In this document: one piece after another, positions 12,239 through 23,413 of the stretch
Position numbering within the stretch: position 1 is the first letter of the stretch
Layout: each line of letters opens with the position of its first letter
Assembly: GCA_030248135.1 (NCBI GenBank)
Contig: JASANC010001870.1
Location: 1-64,000, forward strand
Length of the DNA: 64,000 bases
Source of the DNA: Theristus sp. LFF4_11
Lineage: Eukaryota > Nematoda > Chromadorea > Monhysterida > Xyalidae
Reading direction: 5' to 3'
Program-made: the position numbers and the translations under genes
The notes under the pieces: model-generated
Databases searched by the model: none
Told to the model about the DNA's origin: nothing
Seen by the model: only the letters and a program-made list of their open reading frames with translations

Positions 12239-13005
12239 GTACCGTGGGCCCAAAAAAATTTTCGAAGGGGGGTCGTATGCTGCCGTGGGGGGGGGGGGGT
12301 GCCGACCAAAAAGTGAGGGGGGGGTCCAAACTATGGTAACGTGGGACCCCCATGGGCATAGTTGTTCCAGAGCCGAGGGGTTGGGGGGCCGATATAGATA
12401 GCTGGAGCAAATTTTCTAGATAGATAGATAGCTAAAACGCTAAAAAGCTATAAAAACAGCTAAATAATGCTTAAAACATGCTAAAAATCAAGTATAAACG
12501 CATATTTTAACTAAAATTAGCAAAATTTTTAAGAATATCGAGCAAAAATGGTCAATTTTGGTTAAAAATTGACTCATTTTATGTCTTCGAGGACAGAAAT
12601 TTTCAGATAGATATTAGCTGGCTGAAAATTTTTTTTAGATACGGTATGGCCGATTAAACATGACAGTTTTTTTTCAGGGTTCAAGGAGCGCGCGAATTTT
12701 GAATGCAAGAAAAAAGACGTTCAGACACCAAATTGTGTGCTAAATTTGACGCGTTTTTTTAAACTAACGGATTATTCGCGCTATTCTGTTCATTCTTCTT
12801 CCGTTGCACACATGATTGGGAATTATGTTTGCATTATTGAAAAAGACAACTCCTAGTCTGCGACTGATCCCGCCTTGACGGACTGCCTCATTTATTCGGC
12901 CGTACTGTAGATAATAGCTGAGCCGAAAAAACCTTTCTGATAGAGATAGATTCGAAAAGTTTTTGGGGGGGCCGGCCCCCCCAGGCCCCCCCTAGAACAA
13001 CTATG
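12239..13005. mobile_element. G-tract repeat element cluster, copy 1
   Basis: Starts at CAGTACCGTGGGCCC and contains several runs of 7-11 G (about 12265-12325). A nested unit spans 12357-13005 and is bounded by inverted CATAGTTGTTCCAG / CTAGAACAACTATG ends, with an AT-rich core of CTAAAACGCTAAAAAGCTAT type. The same sequence in opposite orientation is at 15952-16165, and the nested unit recurs at 16255-16725. No ORF of note. The superfamily is not certain. Confidence 0.7.
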
Positions 13006-13235
13006 CATGTGACTTTGGGGGGGGGGCGGTCAAACTTTTGAAATTTGATGGATAGATAGCTAAAACGCTAAAAAGCTATAAAAACAGCAAAATAATGCTA
13101 AAAATACACTAAAAATCAAGTATAAACGTGTATTTTATCTAAAATTAGCGAAATTTTCAAGAATTACGAGCAAAAATGGTCAATTTTGGTCAAAAATTGA
13201 CTTATTTTATGTCTTCGAAGACAAAATTAAGGCGC
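13006..13235. repeat. Partial second copy of the G-tract element core
   Basis: Immediately downstream of the first unit, the core sequence with GATAGATAGCTAAAACGC and TATTTTATCTAAAATTAGCG reappears, starting with a GACTTTGGGGGGG run. It matches 12420-12600 and 16365-16590 and looks truncated at its 3' side by the minisatellite. Confidence 0.65.
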
Positions 13236-13244
13236 TATCCTATT

Positions 13245-13512
13245 TTAGAGTAGCTTTCAAAAAATAAAGTAGCAAAGAAAAAATAAAGTAGCAAAGAAAA
13301 AATAAAGTAGCTTTCAAAAAATAAAGTAGCAAAGAAAAAATAAAGTAGCAAAAAATTTTCATATGAATAATACGCTGTCCTATTTTAGAGTAGCAACGAT
13401 ATAACAATCATACACTGTCCTATTTTAGAGTAGCAACACTATCCTATTTTAGAGTAGCAACACTATCCTATTTTAGAGTAGCAACACTATCCTATTTTAG
13501 AGTAGCAACATA
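13245..13512. repeat. Minisatellite, 24-bp TCCTATTTTAGAGTAGCAAC unit
   Basis: Two related tandem blocks. One is an AATAAAGTAGCAAAGAAAA unit (13262-13350). The other is CTATCCTATTTTAGAGTAGC-type repeated about five times with period near 24 bp (13375-13510). The shared AGTAGCAA suggests one ancestral unit. Confidence 0.8.
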
Positions 13513-13796
13513 TAAACAGCTCATTTAAAGCTATTTCAGCCGCGAAACTTTGTAAACCTACGTTATTTTGCACGGAGATTTCAAATTTTGACCTTGTGGG
13601 TTACGGTAACGCCCGGTTTGGTTCCAACACGATTTTAGTTTCGTCAACAATCCACAAACAGCTTGGTAACCGCAACCAAATCGGTGAAACATGCTAGATT
13701 GAGGTTATTTTGCACGCAGATTTTGAATTTCAGCTTTCTGGATTACGGTAACGCGTGGTTTGGTCTCAACACAATTTTAGTTTTAAGCACAGCGTA

Positions 13797-13836
13797 CACA
13801 CACGACAACACACAACAACACACACACACGCGCGCA
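13797..13836. repeat. AC-rich microsatellite
   Basis: Short run of ACACAC interrupted by GACAAC and CAACAA, ending in CGCGCG. Confidence 0.7.
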
Positions 13837-13934
13837 AATGCTAATTGTTTGGGATTGGGTTAGACCAAGAGACTTTCAATTGTAGTGACGCACCCACGCC
13901 TTCTTGAACCCATGATCGTGTGGGCCCCGTATGC

Positions 13935-15199
13935 TATAGATGGTATACTATTGGCTGATTATTCATTAGTTGACGAATGAATAATGGGGTTTTTAAATTA
14001 TTTGAATAATACTATTTTGAATAATGAGTAATGGGCCCATTATTCAAATAGTACTATTAATGACGAATGAATAATGCAAACAAAAAGATTGAACTTGTTT
14101 AAATCAAGTTGCACAAGTTGCAAAAATTTGTGTGTTCAGAACACACCTTGATTGACCGCACCAACCTCGCATTTTGTGATACCTCATGAGCATTGAAAAG
14201 TGACAAAAACATGTACACTGACAGGAAGATACTGAAATCTAATTGCAAATTTCCACAGATGGTGCACCAAAACAAACTTCTGAAATTAAAAATGACCTCG
14301 CGGTTGGTTTGTTTTGTTTGTTTATGCAGTGCGTCAAAATTGTATCATGTTTTTTCCGCATTTCAGCCATGGGCCACCAGAAACCTGCATGTTGCACTAC
14401 TTGTTTTTCACTTTATCCGCGAATTCGTAATAGCTGTGCAAAATTCAACACATTTTTCAAAATCCTGAGTGCATTTTAGTTTGGAAAAGTAAAAGAATCG
14501 TTCAATTTGGTCTTATATAACTCGAGATACAGCCATTTTTGTCCAGAAAATTGAAAAATCAACAAACACAAAAATGAAAGGAAATCATGCGAGGGGGTTG
14601 TTTTGTATGTGGCATACACACATACGTATGTGAGCAATTATGCACCCCTCACGCGTAAGTCACAAGAGACAGTGTTATGTTTCTCTCTGTTGTTGTTGTG
14701 TTTGTCTGTGTGCACACACATGTTTTTACGACAAGCAGCGGTTAATGGCTATATCTTCTACACCGTTTATCCGTTTGAACTGAAATTTGGATATGTTATA
14801 CCTGTATACCTAACAACTGTCGCCAATTAGTTTTATCCTGAACCGATTAGGAAAGCAGACGTTAGGGCCTTTAGTTATAATTAAACATTTTGTTTACTTT
14901 TATCAGTGTTGATTTGTTTAAAATTGTGATTTGCACTTGATCCTCTCCGCCATTGATGATTTGCACCTGATTCGATAACTAAAACATCAGTGTGTTAGGG
15001 AAAAATACAGGGTGGCAGGTAAAAGTCAATGAACAATCGTTCATTATTCATTAATCATTTACTATCGGCAAATTATTCATGTGAGTAATGAATAATTTGA
15101 AAAATTACGTGAATAATGCAATTTGAATAATATATTATTCATTCGTCATTCATTATTCAAATTCAGTGTTTGACGAATGAATTATTCATACCATCTATA
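13935..15199. mobile_element. hAT-like 1.27-kb element with perfect 8-bp TSD
   Basis: The direct repeat CCGTATGC occurs at 13927-13934 and 15200-15207. Inside it the ends are inverted TATAGATGGTAT / ATACCATCTATA. Subterminal sequence is built of inverted and direct GACGAATGAATAAT / ATTATTCATTCGTC motifs, as many hAT non-autonomous elements have. Small ORFs inside show no transposase motif. The flanks share a further direct repeat (CAATTGTAGTGACGCACCC at about 13878 and 15219), so the site was already locally duplicated. Confidence 0.82.
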
Positions 15200-15774
15200 C
15201 CGTATGCTACGTGCACAGCAATTGTAGTGACGCACCCACGCTCTTTTAATCTATTGATCCCGTGTGCTAATTGTTTGGGAACGCCGTTTAGTTGCCAATG
15301 TGAAATGTTGCACATAGAAACGCTGTGTGGTGCAATCTGATGAGATGCATAGTTTCTGGCACCCGCTGACAACAAGCATTCACGAAATGCGCCTCCAATC
15401 AATCCAGACATCAGCACACTTGACCTGGAAGACACCTGTGAACAACGAAGGATGTGCCAATCGCCCTCCAAAGACATGGTTGAGAAGTACTCGAAGTACT
15501 CCAGAATGAACGCCCGAGTTTTGTACAGCAGCTTCTTGAACGACAACTTGTTCGACGGTGCAACCCTGTTTTGCATCTTGTACAGCTCATGGTGACGCAA
15601 TTCGTACTGCTGCTTTAGCGTCCTGCACAGTCTGTTCAAAGTTTCACGATCGCGAAATTTTTCGATATTTTGCACCAATCGAAACAACCGACCTTTGGTC
15701 ATCACACTCGATTGTGAACTGACCGACGGCACTGAGACTCCTGAAGGTATACGATGATCAACCGGAGGGCTCAC
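15163..15774 (-). CDS. Unidentified ORF of 203 codons, possible gene fragment
   Basis: I do not recognise this ORF. It reads SVMTKGRLFRLVQNIEKF, then KQQYELRHHELYKMQNR and KLLYKTRAFILEYFEYF. This gives a basic helical stretch of about 100 residues bounded by an acceptor-like CTTCAG near 15745 and a donor-like GTGTCT near 15435. Its 3' end runs into the right end of the hAT-like element at 15199. It may be an exon of a lost gene, a captured fragment or chance. It is flanked by inverted copies of a 22-bp sequence at 13843 and 15930. Confidence 0.25.
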   Translation of the reverse strand: MSPPVDHRIPSGVSVPSVSSQSSVMTKGRLFRLVQNIEKFRDRETLNRLCRTLKQQYELRHHELYKMQNRVAPSNKLSFKKLLYKTRAFILEYFEYFSTMSLEGDWHILRCSQVSSRSSVLMSGLIGGAFRECLLSAGARNYASHQIAPHSVSMCNISHWQLNGVPKQLAHGINRLKERGCVTTIAVHVAYGIDGMNNSFVKH

Positions 15775-15951
15775 CAGTTGAATTAAGTGGTGAGTTTATC
15801 AAAGATGGAGAGCAGACGAGTAATATAGAACAACCCATAAATCACAAATACGGTGGTTATAAAGGAATCAGTAATGATGGAAAATCACAAATAATCACTA
15901 TAATTACGACAATTATCTGATAATCAACTCTAACCCAATCCCAAACAATTT

Positions 15952-16165
15952 TTTGGGGGGGGCGGCCCCCCCCCAGGCCCCCCCTAGAACAACTATGCCC
16001 ATGGGGGGTTGCATTTTTTCAACCCCATGGGGGGTCCCACGTTACCATAGGTTGGACCCCCCCCCTCACTTTTTGGTCGGCACCCCCCCCCCCCACGGCA
16101 CCATACCCCCCCCCCTTCGAAAATTGTTTTGGGCCCACGGTACTGCCGTGTACACCCCCCGCCCA
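15952..16165. repeat. G-tract element, inverted copy
   Basis: C-runs of 7-13 bases alternate with CTAGAACAACTATG (about 15986), CCCATGGGG, TCACTTTTTGGTCGGCA and GGGCCCACGGTACTG (about 16131). This is the reverse complement of 12239-12370. The GCCCACGGTACTG end is duplicated at about 16161. Confidence 0.68.
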
Positions 16166-16254
16166 CGGTACTGCTTCCAAATAAGAGGTTTCAAAGGAGT
16201 GCAATAAAAAAATCTGGGGGCAGTCGGCACCCGCCACAAAACAGTGATATATAT

Positions 16255-16725
16255 CATAGTTGTTCCAGAGCCGAGGGGTTGGGGGGGGCCGATATAGATA
16301 GCTGGAGCAAATTTTCTAGATAGATAGCTGGAAAATTTTGGGGGGGGGGGCCGCGGGGGGGCCATGTGACTTTGGGGGGGGGCCGGTCAAAATTTTGAAA
16401 TTTGATAGATAGATAGCTAAAACGCTAAAAAGCTATAAAAACAGCAAAATAATGCTAAAAATACGCTAAAAATCGAGTATAAACGCGTATTTTACTTAAA
16501 ATCAGCGAAATTTTCAAGAATTACGAGCAAAAATGGTCAATTTTGGTCAAAAATTGACTCATTTTATGTCTTCGAAGACAAAAATTTTCAGATAGATAGC
16601 TGGCTGAGAAATTTTTTTAGATAGATAATAGCTGAGCCGAAAAAACCTGTTTGATAGAGATAGATTCGAAAATTTTTTGGGGGGGGGCGGCCCTCCCCAG
16701 GCCCCCCCCCCCTAGAACAACTATG
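16255..16725. mobile_element. CATAGTTGTTC-ended element with 8-bp duplication
   Basis: Termini CATAGTTGTTCCAGAG and inverse CCTAGAACAACTATG. Both sides are flanked by ATATATAT, consistent with an 8-bp target duplication but also with a simple repeat. The core is homologous to 12357-13005 and contains G-tracts at both ends. It lies about 180 bp upstream of the SNAPC3 start. Confidence 0.72.
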
Positions 16726-16903
16726 ATATATATAACAGTTGTTTGTTTCTTTCATTTTTTAAAATAATTTTGTCATTATGTTACTCTTTTATCATTGTGT
16801 TTTCGTTAAAGGTGCTGCGTGTTAAACAAAATCTTGAAACCTGAATCTAGTAAAAACAGGCAAAAAAATTCAAAGAAATTCAACTATTTTTGCAGAACCG
16901 GCA

Positions 16904-19900
16904 ATGGAGGAGATTAAAAAAGTGAACGAGTTGTCATTCGTGAGTAAACTGATCAAGATTCGGGATTGCGCGGATACTCTTCGTGCTGCGCAAGTCAGGG
17001 CCTCTGCGTTGATGGACCAAAATAACAATAATGATGAGATCCCCTGCCATCTCGAACGAAACGGAGTGGGCTTGAACAACAACCAGTTGGTTTGTTTTGT
17101 TTTTGCTTGTTCTTCAATGGATACTTCGTTTTGTTGTTTGACGTTGAAAAATTGCAGAGAAGATGATCTGTTTAACCCGAAAACCTTGGTAGCCGCAAAC
17201 CCGTCCGCAGACTTGCTCGATGCTCATCACATCCTTCAATTGAAAACATTACAGTTTGTTCATTTGTTTCTTTCTTTCTTCTGTATGTTAGTTTCAAAAA
17301 CGAGAATGTACTGTAACATGCAATGCAGGTATCGACGTAAAGATCAACAGAATAGAGTCCGGCTGCCTTATCGCCAGGATGCTGTGAAAATGTTGAAATT
17401 TCGTGACATTGATTATGTCCACACGGTACGTTGTTGATTGCTGAACCTATATCAATATCAGCCGGTGTATTTTAACACAAATGAAATGATAAAGCCAAAT
17501 GCAAATCAGTTAAAATGATTGACCACAAAATGAAGCGTCCAGTGGCGATGCATGCTTTCAAATGTTGCAGATTCCACGGTTTACATCGCCATCGTTGACG
17601 GTGCCAGCAAACACGGTGTTGTTGAGTGTGCTGCTGCTGCGACCGTACAACAAACAGCCACCGATACACCGAATTCGACTTGGACGACTCGTTTGTGCCG
17701 TTTAATTCACTCAGCTCACTTTCACTGTTTTTTCAAACTGGTTTTTCTTTGAATGTGAAACAAGATCAGACACTGTGTCTGTTTGCATCTGATGTTGATT
17801 ACGACGAAATGCACAGAACCTCCACGGATATTGGTTGTTAAATTGTTGCTTTCTCTCACCCGGTGGCGGCAGATTCACCACATTGCACCACAGCGTCGCA
17901 CCGGTCACCGGCGTGCGTGTGTGCGGTCCAATTTATCAACCGGACTGTGGAGATTCTCTGCATTTCAGCTGGCACCACACGGATACGCCACACACACAGA
18001 TAAAATGAGTGGCTGGCTGACGCTGATTTTTAGCGCGTTCTTTCTCTTTTTCGTGCGATTGTTCGTTGTGAAACACAGCTGACACTGGACACAGCGGTGT
18101 TGGCACTGAGTTGTCAGACGCTGGACGATTTGGAGCGTGCCGTCGTCTGCACGGCCAACTGCGCGACGTACACGGTGACCGAGAAACCAACGATGCTCAC
18201 CGATGCATGGCCCATTCGCAAATCGCAACAGGAAATTCAACAACAGGTGATGACCTTTTTTGTGACCCTCGTTGCGGGTTTACTCTTTTACCTTTCTGGC
18301 TTATTCATCCAGCAGACCGGTCACCCAGCAGACCGGTCACACCAGAGAACTTCGTTCTGTTATTTGTTAACATGCAACTTGTGGAGTGAAATACTGAGTT
18401 TGGGCTATTGGAGTACGGTAACGACTATTTTGGGTCTTGACACGATGTTCCCTGATCATCAAGCATTATCGCTGAAACCCAACTATTGTACCCTTGGGAC
18501 AGATTTTTTCTCGATTTTTCTTTATTAAAAGGCTTGCGAAGCCTTAGGCACTTACAGAATTGTGTTGCCAGAATAAAGGAGCTGTGCAATAAGAAAATTA
18601 CTATTGATACGTCTCACACAGGAGCAATGAAGAAGTTTTGTAGGTGTCATTGTGAGATCGTGTCAAGATGCCACAGGTGACTTGACACAATTAGGGTTGG
18701 CACAGGAAAAAAAGGTTTCTTTTCCGTTTTAAAACCGTTTTTTCAGTTTTTTCTTGAAAAAACAAAGAACCGGTTTTTTACCTTAAAAATTTTTAAACTT
18801 CGTGGTCAAAAATCACAATTCTTCGTTTGATTGATAAAATGTAAAATTATATTTAAAAAAAACGGTGCAGTGAACTGTGTCGAACTGAACTGGTGAAGCA
18901 TCATTTTGCAGAAGCTTTTGTGCTAAGGGTCAAGTGAAATACGATGAAGACAAGGTGACTGTTAAACTAAAGTGCATATGCAGACTAACTGACGATGTTG
19001 TCGATTTGCAATTGCAAAAGGTAACTGATGAAATGTTATTTTTCGAACGCAATCCGCTACCGGTTTCACTTTGCAGTTCTGCAAATCTCGCCCCCTAATC
19101 GGGGTCAGCTATCCGTTCTCCTTGCAACCGTCCCTCCCCGTTCCCCACACCTACACGGTCACTGCCCAGTCTTGGGTGTTTTCAATTTATTGAACGTGCT
19201 GCCCTGGAAACCAATAAAAGCGAAATTGATTTGATTTGAAACAAAAAATTGGATAGCATTGGGTGGCAAAAATAGCAAATTGGGTCGGTTGTATGCCCGA
19301 AAACAGCATTATACGCCGCTCAAAATCACTAATTTTGATGTATTTCCTATTTTGAGTTCAAGAAGTCAAGTTCTGGAAAGTTTAGGAGCTGGGAAGCATT
19401 CGGTTTTTTATGGTTTTAAAACGGTTTTAAAACGGAAAAGAAACCGGTTTTTTTCCTGGCAATATAAAAAACCGGTTTTTTACCAACCCTAGACACAATA
19501 ATTATTGTTCTCCGTGGTTGTAATATTCAATGGGTTCAATGTTGAGTTAAATTCAATGGGTACTGTATTTCATTCTATTTTTGATGTGCTGTTTGCACTG
19601 TTGCTGTTTGCAGGGCTCGTTCTTTTACATCAACCAGACGTTCTACGGTCGGGGAGGAGCGCGCGGTGATGGAAGCCAGTCGTATGGGTCTGTTCTCGAT
19701 AGTATCTTTTTTTCATAGCAGGGTTCTTTTGGTGAAAAACTAAGGTTACGTCCACCGAGCTGCGAAATTCCAGGTGTATAAGCAAATTTTTAGATGTACG
19801 GTTGTAAAACTAATCGTACTGGGTGGGCCAGAAGTAGCGTGTCATCTTTCTTTTGATTGCCTGTAACTCTTCAACCGCTTTGCACAATTCTAAAATTAGA

Positions 19901-21186
19901 AAGTTACACACCCTAGTTGCAAAATGTCACCCTAGTAAACCAAAACCTACCAGTTTAGCGGAAGGAGTTTAAAAAACCCTGTTTCATAGGGATGTCAAAA
20001 GACCGGTTTTTCACATTTCAAAGAAACAAAAGTTTGATTAGTTTCCTGAAGTTACGTGACCATCATATCGATTACACAAGTGATTAGCGTGCAACGATAA
20101 CACCAACAACACGTATCACTCAGCCAATATTTTATTGATCGTTTCTCAGGCCAATCCTCCGTTGGCTCGCTGGTCGCAAAGATGCGCCCGTGTTGTCGGA
20201 AAGTTTTCACGTAGCAAAAATGTGCGACACGCGACTGATTGACCTGTCACTGCAACTCGGCTGTCCGTACGTCTACCGGCACAGTGGCTCTTGCGAGCAT
20301 CTCCTCATTTTCACCGAGATTCGGTTTAGTTTTGGACTGATTTTTGACCAAGTTTTCATTGTTTTGGCGGTTTTATGTTGGTAATTTCAAACTGTTTTTT
20401 AGTGTTTTGTGACTTTGCGTTTTGATTTTGTAAATTTATTTAAAACGTGTCGAACGGAAATGACGTCATTTAATATATGGAAACGGTTTTGCACAATCGT
20501 CTAGAATATTAGTTTGGCCCACCCGGTTCACATTTGTCGTGATTACGCAGCTGGCAACCTGGTTTGTTGTGCGTGGCAAGGGCACACGGTGTCGTTGCGA
20601 TCCGACACGCTCGAACAAATAGCCTGTAGCTGTTATGTAACTGCAGATTGCTGCACGACGTCGACTGTGCCGATTTGGACGCATATCCAATCGTTGTGTC
20701 AACGAAGCAGCAGCGCCGAGCCACGTGCAACGCGTGCAAACACTTGACGGCCACGTGAGTTCTGTGTGGCCCGTTGTGCATACAGCCAATTTGTAGACCC
20801 TGGGCAATCAGCTGATTCGCTGTGATTGCTCACTGGTTGGTCTTTTCGCCATCTCGATGCAGCCAGCCAACCCTGTTAGCATGCCAGTTGCAAATTCCCC
20901 CAATGCAGAAATTGCAATATCTTCTACATTTTGACAGTACAAGTGACGCGCTGCGAAGAAACTGGACGGTGAGTGATACAGGGTCAACTTTTTTGACTCG
21001 TTGTTCCAATAATCGGTTAAAAAGCAACTGCATGTTTTTAGCTACGTGACCTACGGAAATGAGCTGTGCCCCGTCGATCCAGCATTTTGGTGCCAGTGCT
21101 GTCTGCAGCAGTTTTGCTTTGATGAACACGGCCAATTGAATGGCGACTTCTTGGTTGTGAAGTACAACGATCGTTCGGTGCTGTGA
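16904..21186 (+). CDS. SNAPC3: snRNA-activating protein complex subunit 3
   Basis: DNA-binding subunit of SNAPc, which recognises the proximal sequence element of Pol II and Pol III snRNA promoters. Start at 16904, just after an acceptor-like TTGCAG. Exons can be followed at about 16904-17090, 17156-17250, 17329-17426, 17572-17700, 18080-18247, 19615-19687, 20150-20325, 20647-20754 and 21042-21186. The C-terminal half is diagnostic: GSFFYINQTFYG (19615), LIDLSLQLGCPYVYRHSGSC then EHLLIFTEIR (20240-20320), DCADLDAYPIVVSTK and a CNACKH zinc-ligand pair (20650-20750). A last exon has CPVDPAFWCQCC and ends LVVKYNDRSVL. The N-terminal exons are less certain. A hAT-like element (18692-19491) fills most of one intron. 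Confidence 0.85.
18692..19491. mobile_element. hAT-like 800-bp element in a SNAPC3 intron
   Basis: The 8-bp direct repeat GACACAAT flanks the element (18684-18691 and 19492-19499). Ends are TAGGGTTGG and CCAACCCTA. Subterminal blocks of AACCGGTTTTTT and TTTTAAAACGG mirror each other. TAGGG-type ends with an 8-bp duplication fit hAT. A shorter relative is at 29155-29479. Interior ORFs show no transposase. Confidence 0.85.
19817..19835 (+). repeat. Possible relic mariner-type terminus
   Basis: TACTGGGTGGGCCAGAAG resembles the intact-looking TACAGGGTGGGCCAAAA at about 35395. Only one end is recognisable. Confidence 0.3.
20441..20472. repeat. Solo end of the CRE-bearing MITE
   Basis: TTAAAACGTGTCGAACGGAA followed by ATGACGTCATTT matches one terminal repeat of the 7712-7932 family. 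No second end was located nearby. Confidence 0.5.
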
Positions 21187-21220
21187 TTTTTTTTGTTGGC
21201 GGTTCTTTTGTTGTTTTTTT

Positions 21221-21276
21221 GATGTGAAACACTTTTGAGTTGTATTTTTTTTAATGTGAAACACTTTTGAGTTGTA
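21221..21276. repeat. Two-copy repeat of a 24-bp unit
   Basis: ATGTGAAACACTTTTGAGTT occurs twice with a T-run between the copies, just downstream of the SNAPC3 stop. Confidence 0.8.
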
Positions 21277-21668
21277 AAAGTCGTGTCACGTTTGCTCGTA
21301 TCGTGCCGTGCTTATTGGTCAAACAGCTGTGAGTGTGAAAATACGTTTAGCCGTTTAGCAGCCTGACAGAATCTGAATAAACGAATCGCGTCATTGGTGA
21401 TGCTGCTGCTGTTGCTTCGGAGAGCGTCATCTGTCGCAAACAGGGCAGTGCCAACGTGCGCGCGCCCGACCAGAGAACTTGAGCCATGCGAATGGAAAGT
21501 TTCACGCGATCTGGGCGTAAAATAACGTGAATTTCAGAAAACGTAGGTATATTAGTTTTTCGTTTTTGACAAAAATCTCGTTTTGTTTATTGTTTTCAAG
21601 GAAAATAGGCTGGCAGAAATTAGGCAAGGGCTATTTATATCGGACTGACTGATCCCCCTGAAACTTCA

Positions 21669-21774
21669 GCTCAGTCAGAGGGCACATCAAAAACATTCCA
21701 ATCTTTTTGGTCAGTATGCCTGCTCAGTCAGAGGGCACATCAAAAACATTCCAATCTTTTTGGTCAGTATGCCT
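21669..21774. repeat. Perfect 53-bp tandem duplication
   Basis: Two identical adjacent 53-bp units beginning GCTCAGTCAGAGGGCACATC and ending GGTCAGTATGCCT. Identity indicates a recent event. Confidence 0.9.
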
Positions 21775-21861
21775 GTTTTTTTCGTGTGAATGGAAAACAG
21801 TTTGGTTGCAGCTTATTTTGTTTTTTGAACAGCAATAATCGACTTGGAGTCGAGCCTTGGG

Positions 21862-22322
21862 TAGGTTAAAAATTTGTGTTAACTTTTAAAATTAAAAAAG
21901 GATTTTTAAATTAAAAAAGCTTCACTCATCAAAAGTCAAAACTGTACTTTTTTCTGAAAATGTGTTTAAGACACTTTCCACAGAAAGTTACTTGGATGAT
22001 TTTTGGCTTAAAATTTTGTTTAGACTGCTTTTGGCAAATTTTTGTTTATTTTCAGGCCAAATATCGACGAGCAAGGTTCAAATACGGGCAAATAAGCTTC
22101 TGCAATTGCTGCAGAAGGTATGTCCAGATTTGGGTTTAGGATGGGTAATTTTCATGAAAGTTTTTGCTGATTTTTAGAAATGAAGTGATTGAATTTGGTT
22201 TTGAACGTGTAAATTTCAAAGTCGGCGCGTCAGCACAATTCGAATGCACTTATTTTTGTCGACTTTCACGTTTTCGTCTGGCATTTTGAAAAATCCGGAT
22301 TTTCACGTTTTACCGAATCCTA
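21862..22322. repeat. Dispersed repeat related to the 58.1-kb hAT-like element
   Basis: Contains TCTGAAAATGTGTTTAAGAC and ACTTTCCA(C/A)AGAAAGT, both shared with 58200-58250. Candidate ends TAGGTT / ATCCTA are inverted, but no 8-bp duplication is seen, so the boundaries are tentative. Confidence 0.5.
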
Positions 22323-23413
22323 ACTACCGTGGGTCAAACATAACTGTCCTAATCTGCAGTCTGCTATAACACAGTAATGTTCAGTAAACACACAGTACAC
22401 ATATTCAGCAGTTCTTTTCTACTGACGACTATTTTTGTTTTGCCTCGCCCAATTTTGTTTTTCTGCAACGACCACAAGTTCCTATTTCTGCCTCTGTGGT
22501 CGAGTCAAACAGCTATGATCTGCTCTGTCGGAACGACTGACCATATTCTGTTGCAAAAAATGTATGCTGAGTGACCGGGTCAAGGTTAGGAGGATCTGAT
22601 ATTCTGAAAACGGTGACGTACAGTGCGCACATTGTTTTTTACGACGTTTACGAATCGTTAAAAACAAATCGGAAAAGTCCTTGCCATCTGTGGTCCACAG
22701 GTCTAAGTGGTCTAATTTTTAGTATGAATTTATGGTGTGTAGATGGAGTCATGCAACGAAACATTTTTCTGAACTTGTTCGTTGTTACCGTCGCTGCGTT
22801 GCTTGGAGTTTCAGGCAAACGCGTGGTGAGAGGTTTAGCATTAAAGCGGTGCAATGGGCAATGTTGATTGGTTAGAGAGTGCTGGCGAACGCTTATTGGT
22901 GCACGTGGCCCAGTCTGGATTGCACACACCACTTTGAACAATTCTCTGATGAGATTACGTAGATGCGTGAGCTTGCTCGTTCGTGATCGCTCAATGTTTC
23001 TTTAAATGTTCCCGGTTTGCAAAGTAAAAGTAAAATATAATATTTTAGTTGTTTTGTGAACGGACATTTTTTCTTGTTGAAGACATGAACTTCCTCGAGC
23101 CTCGACGTTGGGATGTATCATTGTTTGTACAACTTCGTTTTTGATTAAAATGTTCAGAAGAGACAAACGTGCTCACTCTGAGAACTGAAAAATCGTGGCA
23201 ATAATTTAGGAAAATTTCTTTCGTTTTGTGCAGCTGAAAAAATTCAAAGGTTACTGCAATAAATACTGCTACTGATTCAGCTGTTCAGATGTTTTTATGA
23301 TTTCAGGTTTCGTCATCTCATTTGATTCCTTGTGCTCTTCCACCACTACGGTTATTCAATCGCGCCTTTCTGTTTTTTTCTGATCTCGTCTTGCAGTTGC
23401 AGCAATCTTGAGC
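22323..23413. other. Upstream region of calreticulin
   Basis: About 1.1 kb without a recognisable exon. It contains T-rich stretches and a short ORF on each strand near 22.6-22.9 kb without motifs. The calreticulin promoter and any 5'-UTR exon should lie here. An acceptor-like CTTGCAG is at about 23396, 18 bp before the ATG. Confidence 0.4.

Larger units (their letters stand above)
21187..21861. other. SNAPC3 3' region with two small tandem duplications
   Basis: No coding exon is seen. It holds a 24-bp unit repeated twice at 21221-21276 and a 53-bp exact duplication at 21669-21774. Confidence 0.5.

Noticed and set aside
12189..12410. ORFs rich in Pro/Gly at the G-tract repeats
   Set aside because: They are translations of homopolymer runs in a repeat element, not protein-coding sequence.
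13262..13512. Regularly spaced short repeats resembling a CRISPR array
   Set aside because: The units are directly tandem with no unique spacers, and the DNA is clearly eukaryotic; it is a minisatellite.
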